From Bacillota bacterium (lineage in GTDB: Bacteria > Bacillota > Clostridia > Saccharofermentanales > Saccharofermentanaceae): 64,000 nt of DNA. The notes under the pieces are model-generated. The model made no database searches. It saw only the letters and a list, made by a program, of their open reading frames with translations, and was not told the DNA's origin. The position numbers and the translations under genes were made by a program. Below are positions 24,687-33,672 of this stretch, piece by piece (positions within the stretch are counted from its first letter, which is position 1; the number at the start of each line of letters is the position of its first letter). The stretch is taken from assembly GCA_023397475.1 (NCBI GenBank), contig JAEWUD010000047.1, positions 58,470 through 122,469 of the forward strand. The letters run 5' to 3'.

Positions 24687-25679
24687 GTGTTTGAAGATCT
24701 ATTGCCTGCGATGAAGAAAAGCATTCTGGAATCATCCGGATCTATTCCGGTTGTTTTCGAGGGCATCGAGCATAATTTTGAGAAAAGCACCCCGTTTCCT
24801 ACGGTAAGCGCTCACTCGTCACACGAATTGATGTATCTTCGAGCCGGTCGCACGGAGTTCGAAATTGACGGACGACAGGTTTTGCTCGAAAAGGGATCGA
24901 CGATCGTGATTCGCCCCAACGTCAAACACGCGATCCGCATTTTGAGCGGGCACGCGGATATGGTTGTCTTATATTTCGGGTTCTCGAAAAATATCGGAGA
25001 AGCACAGTCGGCGATGTTGTCTGCACAAAAGACGCGGGAGCTGCGCGTGACAAGAACCGGACCTTCCGCTCCCTTCATGCTGGAGGGAATAAGCTCTGCG
25101 CCGATCGAGAGTTTCCTCGATTTTGCCAAAGGTGAGGATAACGGTCAGAATACATCCCCGTATCTTCTGATTTCCGGTCGGAGTCGACAGGACATCGGAC
25201 AGCTGGTCGAACGAATTATGCGAGAGAGCCAGACGGATGCCTTTGCCAGAGAACTGATGATGCAGCTTCTTACGATGGAACTGTTGGTTACCTTATCGAG
25301 GGCATTGCGTGAAGAGTGGGAAGAGAGTCTTCGCGTGAAGCACGGCAAGGCGCGAGAACTCGTGATGATCGCGCGCGATTACCTCGTGGAGAATCACGAC
25401 AGGGATATTTCGGTCGCCGATGCGGCACAGTATGTTTTTTTGAGTCAGGGATATTTCACGAGGGCGTTCCGGGATGAACTCGGAATAAGTCCGATGGGAT
25501 TTCTGATGCAGGTTCGAGTCAATCATGCCTGCAAGCTCCTAGCGCAGAAGGAGATCAAGGTTGGGGGAATAGCGTTACAGGTCGGATTTTCAAGTCCGCA
25601 ACGCTTTAATGTCGCATTTCGCAAACATATGGGAATGACGCCGATGCAGTATCGTCAAATGGTACTGGGCAAAGAGTGA
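24687..25679 (+). CDS. AraC-family transcriptional regulator
   Basis: A 330-residue regulator starting at GTG 24687 with AGAGGTAG upstream; ATG 24711 is the alternative. A cupin-like sensor occupies about residues 40-110 (HSSHELMYLRAGRTEFEIDG, then LEKGSTIVIRPNVKHAI). The C-terminal AraC domain has SVADAAQYVFLSQGYFTRAF and VGGIALQVGFSSPQRFNVAF, ending GMTPMQYRQ. It follows the esterase-like gene by 32 bases in the same direction, so the two probably form one unit and it may regulate that gene. Confidence 0.88.
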   Translation: MFEDLLPAMKKSILESSGSIPVVFEGIEHNFEKSTPFPTVSAHSSHELMYLRAGRTEFEIDGRQVLLEKGSTIVIRPNVKHAIRILSGHADMVVLYFGFSKNIGEAQSAMLSAQKTRELRVTRTGPSAPFMLEGISSAPIESFLDFAKGEDNGQNTSPYLLISGRSRQDIGQLVERIMRESQTDAFARELMMQLLTMELLVTLSRALREEWEESLRVKHGKARELVMIARDYLVENHDRDISVADAAQYVFLSQGYFTRAFRDELGISPMGFLMQVRVNHACKLLAQKEIKVGGIALQVGFSSPQRFNVAFRKHMGMTPMQYRQMVLGKE

Positions 25680-25718
25680 ACCCAAGCGATACTGCGATAG
25701 ATATAAGGAGGCAGAACA

Positions 25719-26330
25719 TTGGACACACAGGATGCAAGAATACCCGAAGAGTCGGCTCGTAATATGGATATCCCACGATTGGAGAACGCGGTTCGCGAGA
25801 TTCTGATCGCCGTTGGTGAGGATCCCGCGCGGGAAGGTCTTGTCGAGACGCCGGCACGCGTCGCGCGTATGTATGCCGAAATATTTTCCGGCCTTCATCG
25901 GGACATCGAGAAGGATATTAAGGTCTTTCATGAACCGGGTAATGACGAGATGATCTTGATCGGAGATATTCCGTTCTATTCAATGTGCGAGCATCATCTT
26001 CTTCCTTTCTTCGGGAAGGCGCACGTCGTGTATGTTCCCAAAGAGGGCAGAATACTTGGTTTGTCGAAGGTGGCACGTATTGTTGATACGCTGTCCAGGA
26101 AACCTCACCTCCAGGAGCGATTGACTTGCGAGATCGCGGATATGATTCAAAGAGCGGTACATCCGCAGTCGGTTTGTGTCGTGATCGAGGCGGAGCATTT
26201 GTGCATGACGATGCGGGGAATCAGAAAACCGGGCGCCAAGACCGTTACCTCGGCGATGCGCGGCGGTTGCAGATCGGATGCTCGCACACGAGCGGAGGCA
26301 TTGTCTCTGATCAACCGGCCGGAGCATTGA
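25719..26330 (+). CDS. folE: GTP cyclohydrolase I
   Basis: A 203-residue enzyme starting at TTG 25719, chosen for the strong AAGGAGG seven bases upstream. Zinc ligands are the cysteine and histidine in SMCEHHLLPF and the later cysteine in HLCMTMRG. Other family blocks are ETPARVARMY, LGLSKVARIVD and QERLT. It converts GTP to 7,8-dihydroneopterin triphosphate, the first step of folate (and queuosine) synthesis, in the cytoplasm. It leads a four-gene folate operon. Confidence 0.97.
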   Translation: MDTQDARIPEESARNMDIPRLENAVREILIAVGEDPAREGLVETPARVARMYAEIFSGLHRDIEKDIKVFHEPGNDEMILIGDIPFYSMCEHHLLPFFGKAHVVYVPKEGRILGLSKVARIVDTLSRKPHLQERLTCEIADMIQRAVHPQSVCVVIEAEHLCMTMRGIRKPGAKTVTSAMRGGCRSDARTRAEALSLINRPEH

Positions 26331-26337
26331 TACGGCG

Positions 26338-27249
26338 ATGAATAAGATAATTCGACCGGGAGATATTAGTCCTGATGATCTGACACAAGGGAATATGATG
26401 GAAGACTCTTTATCTTCGGCGGGTCGCTATTTTCGCGCGGGTCAATATCGCCTTCTTCTTACCGGAACGACCCATGTGATGGGAATTCTGAACGTTACGC
26501 CGGACTCCTTCTCGGACGGCGGCGCGTGGCAATCGGTGGAATCCGCTGTCGGTAAGGCTCTCGAGATGGAAAGAGCCGGCGCGACGATGATCGATGTCGG
26601 AGGGGAGTCGACACGGCCGGGACATACACCGGTATCCGCTCACGAGGAGGAACAACGAGTTCTTCCGGTGGTCGAAGCCCTGGCTCGTGTGCTTCGTGTC
26701 CCGATTTCCATCGACACCTCCAAGAGTCAAGTGGCAAAGAAAGCGATCGCGGCGGGGGCCTCCGTCATCAATGATGTATGGGGCGCCAGGCGCGATCCTG
26801 ACATCGCGTCCGTAGCTGCCGAGACCGGCGCCGGGCTGATTCTGATGTTCAACATGACCGATCCGGCGCGTATAATAGAGGATGAAGATATCGTTAATCG
26901 GGCGATGGCATATCTGTCGGAGAGCCTTCGGATTGCGCGGGCGCGAGGTGTCCCGGAGGAATCTCTCATGGTAGATCCGGGGATCGGATTCGGCATGGAC
27001 ACGAAGGGCTCCCTCGATTTGATTCGTGGGTTGCCGCGTTTGGGTTCGCTTGGATATCCGATTCTTGTCGGGCCTTCACGCAAGAGATTTATCGGTCAGA
27101 TACTGGACAGAACTGTTGATGAGCGAATGATCGGTACGATAGCCGTCTGTTGTGCGGCGACCGGTTTGGGTGCGCACGCGGTTCGCGTGCATGATGTCGA
27201 AGAGGTAGCTGAGGCGATGCGCATGATGGATGCGGTCCGGTTTGCCTGA
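26338..27249 (+). CDS. folP: Dihydropteroate synthase
   Basis: A 303-residue enzyme. The pterin- and p-aminobenzoate-binding signatures are present: MGILNVTPDSFSDGG, IDVGGESTRPGH, a DPGIGFGMD loop and GPSRKRFIG. It joins p-aminobenzoate to the pterin pyrophosphate, the step blocked by sulfonamides. The first ATG (26338) is 8 bases after the folE stop but is preceded only by a distant GGAG. ATG 26398, after AAGGG, would give a more usual N-terminus, so the start is uncertain. Confidence 0.96.
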   Translation: MNKIIRPGDISPDDLTQGNMMEDSLSSAGRYFRAGQYRLLLTGTTHVMGILNVTPDSFSDGGAWQSVESAVGKALEMERAGATMIDVGGESTRPGHTPVSAHEEEQRVLPVVEALARVLRVPISIDTSKSQVAKKAIAAGASVINDVWGARRDPDIASVAAETGAGLILMFNMTDPARIIEDEDIVNRAMAYLSESLRIARARGVPEESLMVDPGIGFGMDTKGSLDLIRGLPRLGSLGYPILVGPSRKRFIGQILDRTVDERMIGTIAVCCAATGLGAHAVRVHDVEEVAEAMRMMDAVRFA

Positions 27250-27271
27250 TCGATTGACAAGGAGGAAGAGT

Positions 27272-27670
27272 ATGGAGACGAGTGTTTTTCGCGACAGTAT
27301 CCTGTTGGAAGGAATGGCATTTTTCGGACACACGGGTTTTTTCGATTACGAGAAGGCCGAAGGCCAGCCGTTTCTTGTTGATCTGACATTGTATTTTCGC
27401 AAACTGAACGCTACAAGTACGGATCTTTTGGAAGATACGGTCGATTACGGCGCGGTTTTTGAGAAGGTTCGGTCAATTGTCGAGGAGAGAAATTTTGATC
27501 TGATTGAGCGTTTGGCCGGGGTGATTCTTCAAGAAATTCTCGACGATTTTCCCGTCGATGCCGTAGAGGTAATTATCCGCAAGCCCAAAGCTCCGATTCA
27601 GGGTGTTTTCGACTCGATGGCCGTCCGTATTTATCGAGAGAGAGAGAAATCCGCCGGAGGAACTTTATGA
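27272..27670 (+). CDS. folB: Dihydroneopterin aldolase
   Basis: A 132-residue enzyme from ATG 27272 after AAGGAGGAAG; an in-frame start at 27230 would overlap folP. Family features are the early GMAFFGHTGFFDYEKAEGQPF, the VDYGAVFEKV helix, and the active-site region LIERLAGVI followed by VIIRKPKAPIQGVFDS. It cleaves dihydroneopterin to hydroxymethyl-dihydropterin and glycolaldehyde. The ATG of folK overlaps its stop by 4 bases. Confidence 0.95.
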   Translation: METSVFRDSILLEGMAFFGHTGFFDYEKAEGQPFLVDLTLYFRKLNATSTDLLEDTVDYGAVFEKVRSIVEERNFDLIERLAGVILQEILDDFPVDAVEVIIRKPKAPIQGVFDSMAVRIYREREKSAGGTL

Positions 27671-28137
27671 GCGTAGCCTTTCTGTCGCTGGGAAGTAATT
27701 TGGGCGATCGTGAGGAGAATCTGTCCGCAGCGATCCGATTATTGCATAACAGAGAGGATACAGAAGTGATCTCGGTTTCATCGGTTTATGAGACGGATCC
27801 CGTCGGTTTTCTGGATCAGGGACCGTTTCTCAACCTTGTCTGTCGCGTGAAGACTTCCTTAAACCCACGGGAATTACTTGTTATTCTAAAAGAAATCGAG
27901 AAGATGCTCGTGCGAGTCCCAACGGTTAGGAATGGACCGCGGACGATTGATTTGGATATCCTTCTGTATGAGAACCTGACGGTAAACGAACCGGATCTCG
28001 TTATCCCCCATCCGCGAATGTTTGAGCGAGCTTTTGTCATGATCCCCATGTTTGAACTTCTGGAGCCCGAGATTTTCCCGGGAAGCAATCTGCCTTCGGT
28101 ACGACGATTCGGAACACTTCCGGCATTTCACAGTTGA
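27667..28137 (+). CDS. folK: Hydroxymethyl-dihydropterin pyrophosphokinase
   Basis: A 156-residue kinase with the HPPK signatures LSLGSNLGDREENL, VSSVYETDPVG, the Mg-binding GPRTIDLDILLYENL and IPHPRMFERAFVM. It transfers pyrophosphate from ATP to 6-hydroxymethyl-dihydropterin, giving the substrate of FolP. Start and stop overlap with folB suggests coupled translation. It is the last gene of the folate operon; dihydrofolate synthase (folC) is not in this window. Confidence 0.96.
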   Translation: MSVAFLSLGSNLGDREENLSAAIRLLHNREDTEVISVSSVYETDPVGFLDQGPFLNLVCRVKTSLNPRELLVILKEIEKMLVRVPTVRNGPRTIDLDILLYENLTVNEPDLVIPHPRMFERAFVMIPMFELLEPEIFPGSNLPSVRRFGTLPAFHS

Positions 28138-28161
28138 ACGCTTCCGAAAAAAGGCTATAAT
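28134..28161 (+). promoter_or_regulatory. Promoter after folK
   Basis: TTGAAC (28134-28139) and TATAAT (28156-28161) are 16 bases apart. The -35 overlaps the folK stop codon. It would drive the basic low-complexity gene at 28210 and perhaps the genes after it. Confidence 0.72.
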
Positions 28162-28209
28162 GTAATCTGATTCGTAACTTGAAGCCCGTTTTGACCGAGG
28201 AGGAAATTC

Positions 28210-28794
28210 ATGAGCGAAAACTCGAGCCAGCCCGCTCCGCGCCCGTCAGGTGAACATTCCGGCGAAAAGCATTATGAGCAGGGAGGCGGGCGGCGTAACA
28301 ATCGTTCCCGCAATAATCGCAAGAGGCGTGATCGCCAGCCGGACGGCGGAGAAATTTCCGCGGCGCAGGGTGTGCAGCGCCCGTCAGGTGTGCCGCCTGT
28401 AACGCAGGGGAATATGCAGACTGGGCAGCGTCCTCCGAGAGAACGCCAGGATAATCAACGCTGGGATGGTCAGCGCCAGGATTTTCACAACAATCAGCGA
28501 AGAAACAAACCGAACCGGCCGCAACCCAATCCGAACGCCAGACCGCAGGATCGTTCCGAAACGGCCGGGACTTCCGTACCTAACCGTTCTGCCGAGACGA
28601 GTGCTGTCGCAAATGCCGCCGTACGAACCAATAATCCGAACCCGCCGCGCCAGGAACGGCCGAAGGAATCAAGAAATTGGGGAAGACACATCAAGAGTGA
28701 AGAGACTTACGAAGACGTTCGTCGCGAGAACGAGCGGATCGAGAAGGAAATCTGGCTCGAGATTGCCGGAATTCATACCTGCAAATTAGACTAA
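28210..28794 (+). CDS. Basic, disordered Arg/Asn/Gln/Pro-rich protein, function unknown
   Basis: A 194-residue protein with ACCGAGGAGGAAATTC before its ATG. Residues 1-155 are low complexity (GGGRRNNRSRNNRKRRDRQ and repeated QR-rich segments) with a strong positive charge and no hydrophobic core, as in disordered RNA-binding regions. Residues 156-194 differ: EETYEDVRRENERIEKEIWL predicts an amphipathic helix, then a conserved-looking end IHTCKLD. The strong promoter and ribosome site and biased codon positions argue for a real gene. I know no named family. RNA binding is a guess from composition. Confidence 0.75.
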   Translation: MSENSSQPAPRPSGEHSGEKHYEQGGGRRNNRSRNNRKRRDRQPDGGEISAAQGVQRPSGVPPVTQGNMQTGQRPPRERQDNQRWDGQRQDFHNNQRRNKPNRPQPNPNARPQDRSETAGTSVPNRSAETSAVANAAVRTNNPNPPRQERPKESRNWGRHIKSEETYEDVRRENERIEKEIWLEIAGIHTCKLD

Positions 28795-28816
28795 TCGAAA
28801 AGAGGCGATACGGGAG

Positions 28817-30427
28817 ATGTCCGATGAACCACATGTGAATCGTGTTTCGGATTTCTCCGATCTGTTTCTCTGGAATCTGACACCCGTCGAGAGCGCGCGT
28901 ACTGGATTTCACATGCCCGGGCATATGAACGCGAGATCTTTTGACGATGAATACGCACGTCGGCTTCTGTTAACCGATACGACCGAGCTCTCCCGAACCG
29001 ATGATTTACACGGTCCGGGAGGGCCCGTTTTGCATGCAGCCGAATCGCTCGCGAAAACCTACGGTAGCGGACAATCCTTCTTTATCACAACGGGTTCAAC
29101 GACCGGAATCCGTGCGATGATGGCTGCGGTGGCTCACGAAAAAACTTTTTTTCTTCTTCCTCGTGCCGTTCATGTGAGCGTCTTATATACCTTAGTGATC
29201 CTCGGTGCCTCTTACGCCTTTTTTCCTGCCACTATCGATAACAAAGAACCGTCAGAGCCTATCCGGCGAATCACTCCGGAAGATGTACGTGCGGGACTTT
29301 CACTTTACCCGCAAACAACGGATGTTCTTCTTGTCTCGCCGGATTATTACGGTTGTTGCGCCGACCTTGCAGCGATAGCTTCTGTCGTTCACGACGCGGG
29401 AGCAAGGCTTCTTGTCGACGAAGCACACGGCGCCCATCTCCGCTTCTGTCCGGCGGGCGGACCGCAGGATGCGATGAGTTCAGGAGCGGATATCTCGGTG
29501 ATGAGTCTTCATAAGACTCTTCCGGCTCTTACAATGTCGTCGATACTTCACGTTTCTTCTGCCGCAATCACCTGCGGTCGCGTAGACCCGGAAGCGATTC
29601 TTGCCATGTTGCGAGTTTTTGAGACATCCAGTCCGTCTTTCCTGATTGCGGCCTCGTCGGAATACGCTGTCGCCTGGGCAAGAGAAGACGGACAACAGAG
29701 AATCGCTGATGTGATCAAAGAGAAGATTCGATTCCTTCGATGCATTTCACAAAGCGCGAAACTATCCCGACTCGTGCAAGCGAACGATGGTGATTATGTC
29801 GAGGTTGATCCGCAAAAAGATCCTCTTCGAATGGTATTGCGTTTACGGGACGACGCTCCGACCGGTATTGCGATCGGAAAGGCGCTTGAGCATGAAGGTG
29901 TCGACATCGAGATGGCAGATCTGCGGCGACTCGTCCTGATCTTGTCTCCCTGGCATCGACGGGCGGATTTTGACAATCTGCAAGAGGCGCTCGAGACGGT
30001 TGCGGAGAAGATTTGGTGCAGATCAGGAGTCCCTGATACATTAATTGCGCAAGAAACCGTATCGGAAATGACGATCTCTGCCGATGAGACATTCACGTTG
30101 CGTCAGGACATTATCGCTGTGGAAGAGATAATGCGGCGTTGTCTTGCGGACTCGCCGGAGGCCGCGGAGGATGTCCGTGCCGCATTTTTTTCGAAGTCCA
30201 AGGATCGTATCTTTCTGATCGATTCGGAGGGAAGAATCGCCGGAGACCCTGTGGTCCCGTATCCGCCGGGGGTGCCGCTTCTGTGGCCCGGCGAACGTAT
30301 CGGGTCCGAACATATTGCCTGTATCACAAACCTTCTGGCGCAAGGCATAACCGTGGCGGGGATAAAGGAAGAAAGAATATCGGTTCTTTCCTGCGAAAAT
30401 GCGAATGGTACAAAAGGCTTCGCTTAG
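28817..30427 (+). CDS. Orn/Lys/Arg decarboxylase family protein (YaaO-like)
   Basis: A 536-residue fold-type I PLP enzyme. It shows FHMPGHMNARSF, the substrate and cofactor segments TDTTELSRTDDLHGPGG and FITTGSTTGIRAMM, the PLP aspartate in LLVDEAHGAHLRF and the Schiff-base lysine in MSLHKTLPALTMSS. The C-terminal domain is typical of the short Bacillus SpeA/YaaO group. It probably decarboxylates a basic amino acid, feeding polyamine synthesis; the substrate is not readable from the sequence. It sits directly upstream of tmk, the same arrangement as yaaO-tmk in Bacillus subtilis. Confidence 0.9.
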   Translation: MSDEPHVNRVSDFSDLFLWNLTPVESARTGFHMPGHMNARSFDDEYARRLLLTDTTELSRTDDLHGPGGPVLHAAESLAKTYGSGQSFFITTGSTTGIRAMMAAVAHEKTFFLLPRAVHVSVLYTLVILGASYAFFPATIDNKEPSEPIRRITPEDVRAGLSLYPQTTDVLLVSPDYYGCCADLAAIASVVHDAGARLLVDEAHGAHLRFCPAGGPQDAMSSGADISVMSLHKTLPALTMSSILHVSSAAITCGRVDPEAILAMLRVFETSSPSFLIAASSEYAVAWAREDGQQRIADVIKEKIRFLRCISQSAKLSRLVQANDGDYVEVDPQKDPLRMVLRLRDDAPTGIAIGKALEHEGVDIEMADLRRLVLILSPWHRRADFDNLQEALETVAEKIWCRSGVPDTLIAQETVSEMTISADETFTLRQDIIAVEEIMRRCLADSPEAAEDVRAAFFSKSKDRIFLIDSEGRIAGDPVVPYPPGVPLLWPGERIGSEHIACITNLLAQGITVAGIKEERISVLSCENANGTKGFA

Positions 30428-30498
30428 GATATAATGCGAAGAAGATCTGTACAAAAGACGGACAAGATGCGATATAATGATGAAGGAGTAGCCAATTC

Positions 30499-31131
30499 GT
30501 GCGAGAACACAGAGGAGTATTTGTTACTTTTGAAGGGATCGACGGCTGCGGCAAGACCACACAGCTTCAGGCATTGCGCCGCACACTCACCGGAGCGGGA
30601 CACGAAGTCCTTCTCGTACGTGAGCCGGGCGGGACAATGATAGGGGAGAAGATCCGGGAGCTGCTGTTAGACAAAGAGAATACCGGGATGACTTCCGAGA
30701 CGGAACTTCTTCTCTACGAAGCGGCCAGATCGCAGATTGTACGAGAAGTAATCCAACCGGCGCTGAACTCCGGTAAGATCGTGATCTGCGACCGCTTCTA
30801 CGACTCCAGTACGGCTTATCAGGGTTATGGAAGAGGATTGCCTTTAGAAGATGTCGGCACCTTGAACCGATTTGCGACAGGCGGACTTGAACCGGATCTG
30901 ACATTCCTTCTGGATTTATCTGCGAGGGATGCGGCACGCCGAATGCATGGGCGCGAAGGTCAGGAAGATCGTCTCGAGATTGAGGGAACCGAATTTATGG
31001 AGTCGGTCCGTGAGGGATATCTCACGATGGCCGGGAAGAATGGCAGGTTTGTTTGTCTGGATGCCAGCCTACCGGCTCTTGAACTACAACAAGAAATTGA
31101 ACATAAGTTTTGGGAGGTATTACGGAAATGA
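30499..31131 (+). CDS. tmk: Thymidylate kinase
   Basis: A 210-residue kinase starting at GTG 30499 behind AAGGAG. The P-loop is FEGIDGCGKTTQ, followed by the dTMP-binding DRFYDSSTAYQGYGRG and the lid region RMHGREGQEDRLE. It phosphorylates dTMP to dTDP for DNA synthesis. Two TATAAT boxes (30430-30435 and 30473-30478) lie in the gap after the decarboxylase gene, so tmk may have its own promoter. Its stop overlaps the start of the next gene. Confidence 0.96.
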   Translation: MREHRGVFVTFEGIDGCGKTTQLQALRRTLTGAGHEVLLVREPGGTMIGEKIRELLLDKENTGMTSETELLLYEAARSQIVREVIQPALNSGKIVICDRFYDSSTAYQGYGRGLPLEDVGTLNRFATGGLEPDLTFLLDLSARDAARRMHGREGQEDRLEIEGTEFMESVREGYLTMAGKNGRFVCLDASLPALELQQEIEHKFWEVLRK

Positions 31132-31457
31132 AGCTCGTTTTTGCTATTGTTCATGATGAGGACAGTCCCCGATTGATGGCGGAACTGAATAAATCAGGTT
31201 TTCGTGTGACAAAACTCAACTCATCCGGAGGATTTCTTCGCTCGGGCAATACGACCCTGATGATCGTCGTTGAAGACGAGCAGATTGAAGAGGTTATGGG
31301 GCTTATTCGTAAGTACTCCTCGAGCCGCCAATCCGCGATCAATACCAATGTGACACCGTCGGCCATGGGTGGAGCCTATATCCCGTACCCGGTCGAGGTG
31401 ATGGTCGGAGGGGCGACAGTATTCGTTCTTAACGTCGAACAATTTGAGAAGATGTGA
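31128..31457 (+). CDS. darA: PII-like cyclic di-AMP receptor (DarA/YaaQ, DUF970)
   Basis: A 109-residue protein from ATG 31128, which overlaps the tmk stop (ATGA), after GGGAGG. The length and sequence match the DUF970 family, called DarA in Bacillus and PstA in Listeria: MKLVFAIVHDEDSPRLMAEL, FRVTKLNSSGGFLRSGNTT and the later GGATVFVLNVEQFEK. Its trimers bind cyclic di-AMP in a PII-like fold. The downstream target is unknown in any species. The tmk-yaaQ-holB order is the same as in Bacillus, except that yaaR is missing here. Confidence 0.95.
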   Translation: MKLVFAIVHDEDSPRLMAELNKSGFRVTKLNSSGGFLRSGNTTLMIVVEDEQIEEVMGLIRKYSSSRQSAINTNVTPSAMGGAYIPYPVEVMVGGATVFVLNVEQFEKM

Positions 31458-31460
31458 TCT

Positions 31461-32468
31461 ATGGCATTGTCCTCCGTCATCGGTCAGACATATGCGAAGA
31501 GCCGCCTCGGGACGCTGTTTTCCGGCGATCCGGGGCATGCTTATGTCTTCACGGGACCAGTGGGTATCGGGAAGAAGAAACTGGCTCGAGAGGTAGCGCA
31601 GGCTCTTCTTTGCGGATCGGCGACATCGGACGGCGGGTGCGGACAGTGTCCGGATTGCATCTATTTTCGCGAAGGAACACATCCGGATTATCGTGAATTA
31701 TTCGCGGCTTCCGGTGATAAGAACATTCGGGTTGCAGAGGTCCGTTCGCGGATATGCGGGGATGTTTCCATTTATCCGCAGATTTCTCGCAGGAAGATTT
31801 ACCTCATCGATGGTGACGGACTTAACGAAGAAGGCCAGAATGCCCTTCTTAAGACACTGGAAGAACCGCCGCCGTATGCCGTCTTTCTTCTGGTCGTCAC
31901 CGACGCGGCGAAGCTTCTTGCGACAATTGTATCAAGATCTACCGTGATCGCCCTTTCTCCGAACCGAACGGAAGAGATTATCGAGATTCTGCGGCGTTCA
32001 TCTGATGTTTCCGAAGAGGATGCGAAGTTCTTTGCCCGATATGCGAACGGCATTCCCGGACAGGCTCTCTTTCTTGCCGCCAGCCCGTGGTTCTCGGAAC
32101 TTCGGGAAGAGACACTCGAAATTCTGCTTGCGATTCCCGGCAATTCAAGAACTTGGCTTCTGACGGAAGGATATACATTTTTCGACGCCGGCAAAGACCA
32201 TATCGACGAGATTTTCATGATTTTTGCCCTGGCTTTGCGGGATATGGCGTTCTTATGCAGGGAGCCCGAATCGGATGCATTGCTGAATACCGATAAAAAG
32301 GATAAGATATCCCATATAATCAGACGCCACCGTCCGGACATATTGTCTATTCATCGTGCCAGTTGCGCAGTAACGACGGCTTCCAAGTGTTTGCGCGCGA
32401 ACTGTACTTTTGAGAGCACGATCTGCCGGATGCTTCTCTCGATACATAAGGAGTTAACAAATGCCTAA
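31461..32468 (+). CDS. holB: DNA polymerase III delta' subunit
   Basis: A 335-residue clamp-loader subunit. It has a P-loop-like GPVGIGKKKLAREVA, the zinc-binding Cys4 group starting CGSA and including CGQCPDC, and VYLIDGD-type switch segments (YLIDGDGLNEEGQNALLKTL, then EEPPPYAVFLLV). In delta' the P-loop is usually not a working ATPase site; here Lys replaces the usual Thr after GK. It helps load the sliding clamp during replication. The gene begins 3 bases after darA and overlaps ricT by 8 bases. Confidence 0.94.
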   Translation: MALSSVIGQTYAKSRLGTLFSGDPGHAYVFTGPVGIGKKKLAREVAQALLCGSATSDGGCGQCPDCIYFREGTHPDYRELFAASGDKNIRVAEVRSRICGDVSIYPQISRRKIYLIDGDGLNEEGQNALLKTLEEPPPYAVFLLVVTDAAKLLATIVSRSTVIALSPNRTEEIIEILRRSSDVSEEDAKFFARYANGIPGQALFLAASPWFSELREETLEILLAIPGNSRTWLLTEGYTFFDAGKDHIDEIFMIFALALRDMAFLCREPESDALLNTDKKDKISHIIRRHRPDILSIHRASCAVTTASKCLRANCTFESTICRMLLSIHKELTNA

Positions 32469-33375
32469 AGTAGTTTCTGTTCGTTTTCACGACGCAGGTA
32501 AGATCACACGATTCGATCCGGCGGACTTTACTCTCCACCTCGGTGATGCCGTGATGGCTGAGGGACCTCTCGGACTCGATCTGGGTCACGTCGTTGAGGA
32601 GATATTTGACCTTCCCGTTGAGGTCACCGGCGATTCTCTTCTGCCGATTCTTCGTATGGCCAATGCACAGGATCTCAGCCGTTACAAAGAGAAGAAGGAC
32701 CGGGAGCACGATGCGTTTCTGGTATGCCAGAAGAAGATCGAGGAACACGACCTGTCGATGAATCTTGTCGATGCGCAATATAGCTTTGACGGGAAGAAGC
32801 TGATCTTTTATTTTACGGCGGAGAATCGTGTTGATTTTCGCGAATTGGTGAAGGATCTTGCTTCGGAGTTTCGGACGCGTATCGAGCTTCGACAGATCGG
32901 TGTTCGCGATCAGGCGAAGATGGTCGGCGGCTTAGGTCTGTGCGGTCGAGAGTTATGCTGTTGCACGTTCCTCAATGACTTCGTCCCCGTTTCCGTTAAG
33001 ATGGTCAAGGAACAGGGCCTCTCGATGAATCCGACAAAGATTTCCGGCGCTTGCGGTCGACTCATGTGCTGCCTGAAGTATGAACAGGAAGCTTATGAGG
33101 ACGCGCATGCGAGATTGCCGAAGCTCGGGGATATTGTCATGACGCCGCAAGGAAGAGGCACGGTGGTCGGGATCGATATTCTTCGCGAACGTCTGACCGT
33201 ACGCATGGAAGCCGGAGAAGATGCAGAGTACCAGACGGTTGCGGCGGAAGAGACACAGATTCTCACGCCCAGAGGCAAGAAGAATGACCGTCCGGGCGGC
33301 GCGCCGCCCTGTAAGAACAAAGGTTGTCCGAAGAATCGGGCGAACGCGGATGATGTCATTACTTTAGATGAATGA
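32461..33375 (+). CDS. ricT: PSP1-domain protein RicT (YaaT)
   Basis: A 304-residue protein with AAGGAG before the ATG. The PSP1 domain spans about residues 60-190 and carries the cysteine motifs CGRELCCCTF and CGRLMCCLKYEQE that bind an iron-sulfur cluster in the Bacillus RicAFT complex. The C-terminal KOW-like segment (GDIVMTPQGRGTVVGIDILR) is also usual. RicT works with RicA and RicF to support RNase Y-dependent RNA maturation. A Cys-rich tail (CKNKGCPKN) ends the protein. Confidence 0.93.
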   Translation: MPKVVSVRFHDAGKITRFDPADFTLHLGDAVMAEGPLGLDLGHVVEEIFDLPVEVTGDSLLPILRMANAQDLSRYKEKKDREHDAFLVCQKKIEEHDLSMNLVDAQYSFDGKKLIFYFTAENRVDFRELVKDLASEFRTRIELRQIGVRDQAKMVGGLGLCGRELCCCTFLNDFVPVSVKMVKEQGLSMNPTKISGACGRLMCCLKYEQEAYEDAHARLPKLGDIVMTPQGRGTVVGIDILRERLTVRMEAGEDAEYQTVAAEETQILTPRGKKNDRPGGAPPCKNKGCPKNRANADDVITLDE

Positions 33376-33416
33376 TCGACGCCGAACGGCATGCGGAGAG
33401 ATTCGTTGCTGTATGG

Positions 33417-33445
33417 TTGCGCGTCGTTTCATCGAGTGATAGAAT
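33417..33445 (+). promoter_or_regulatory. Promoter of the ferredoxin gene
   Basis: TTGCGC (33417-33422) and TAGAAT (33440-33445) are 17 bases apart, 31 bases before the ferredoxin ATG. Together with the terminator at 33673 this makes the ferredoxin an independent transcription unit inside the housekeeping cluster. Confidence 0.75.
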
Positions 33446-33475
33446 AAGCGGTAGTAAAATACGGAGGTAATACAT

Positions 33476-33646
33476 ATGGCATATAAGATTTCTGATTCCT
33501 GCATTTCCTGCGGATCTTGTGAGAGCGAGTGCCCCGTCAGCGCGATTTCTTCGGGCGATACACAGTACAACATTGACGCTTCCACCTGCATCGATTGCGG
33601 TGCCTGCGAGGCCGTCTGCCCTGTCAGCGCGATTTCTGCCGGCTGA
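33476..33646 (+). CDS. 2[4Fe-4S] ferredoxin
   Basis: A 56-residue clostridial-type ferredoxin; short, but unmistakable. Two near-identical halves each carry C-x2-C-x2-C-x3-C-P: CISCGSCESECP (residues 9-20) and CIDCGACEAVCP (38-49), both followed by VSAIS. Each half supplies three cysteines to one cubane cluster and one to the other. It is a low-potential one-electron carrier, probably for pyruvate:ferredoxin oxidoreductase and hydrogenase. ACGGAGGTAA precedes the ATG. It interrupts the gene order expected from Bacillus between ricT and yabB. Confidence 0.96.
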   Translation: MAYKISDSCISCGSCESECPVSAISSGDTQYNIDASTCIDCGACEAVCPVSAISAG

Positions 33647-33672
33647 TCTTACTACATCGGCAATCACGGAGT

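Noticed and set aside
24687..25679. Polysaccharide utilisation locus built from the two AraC genes and the esterase-like gene
   Set aside because: No transporter, glycoside hydrolase or sugar kinase lies nearby, so a full locus cannot be supported.
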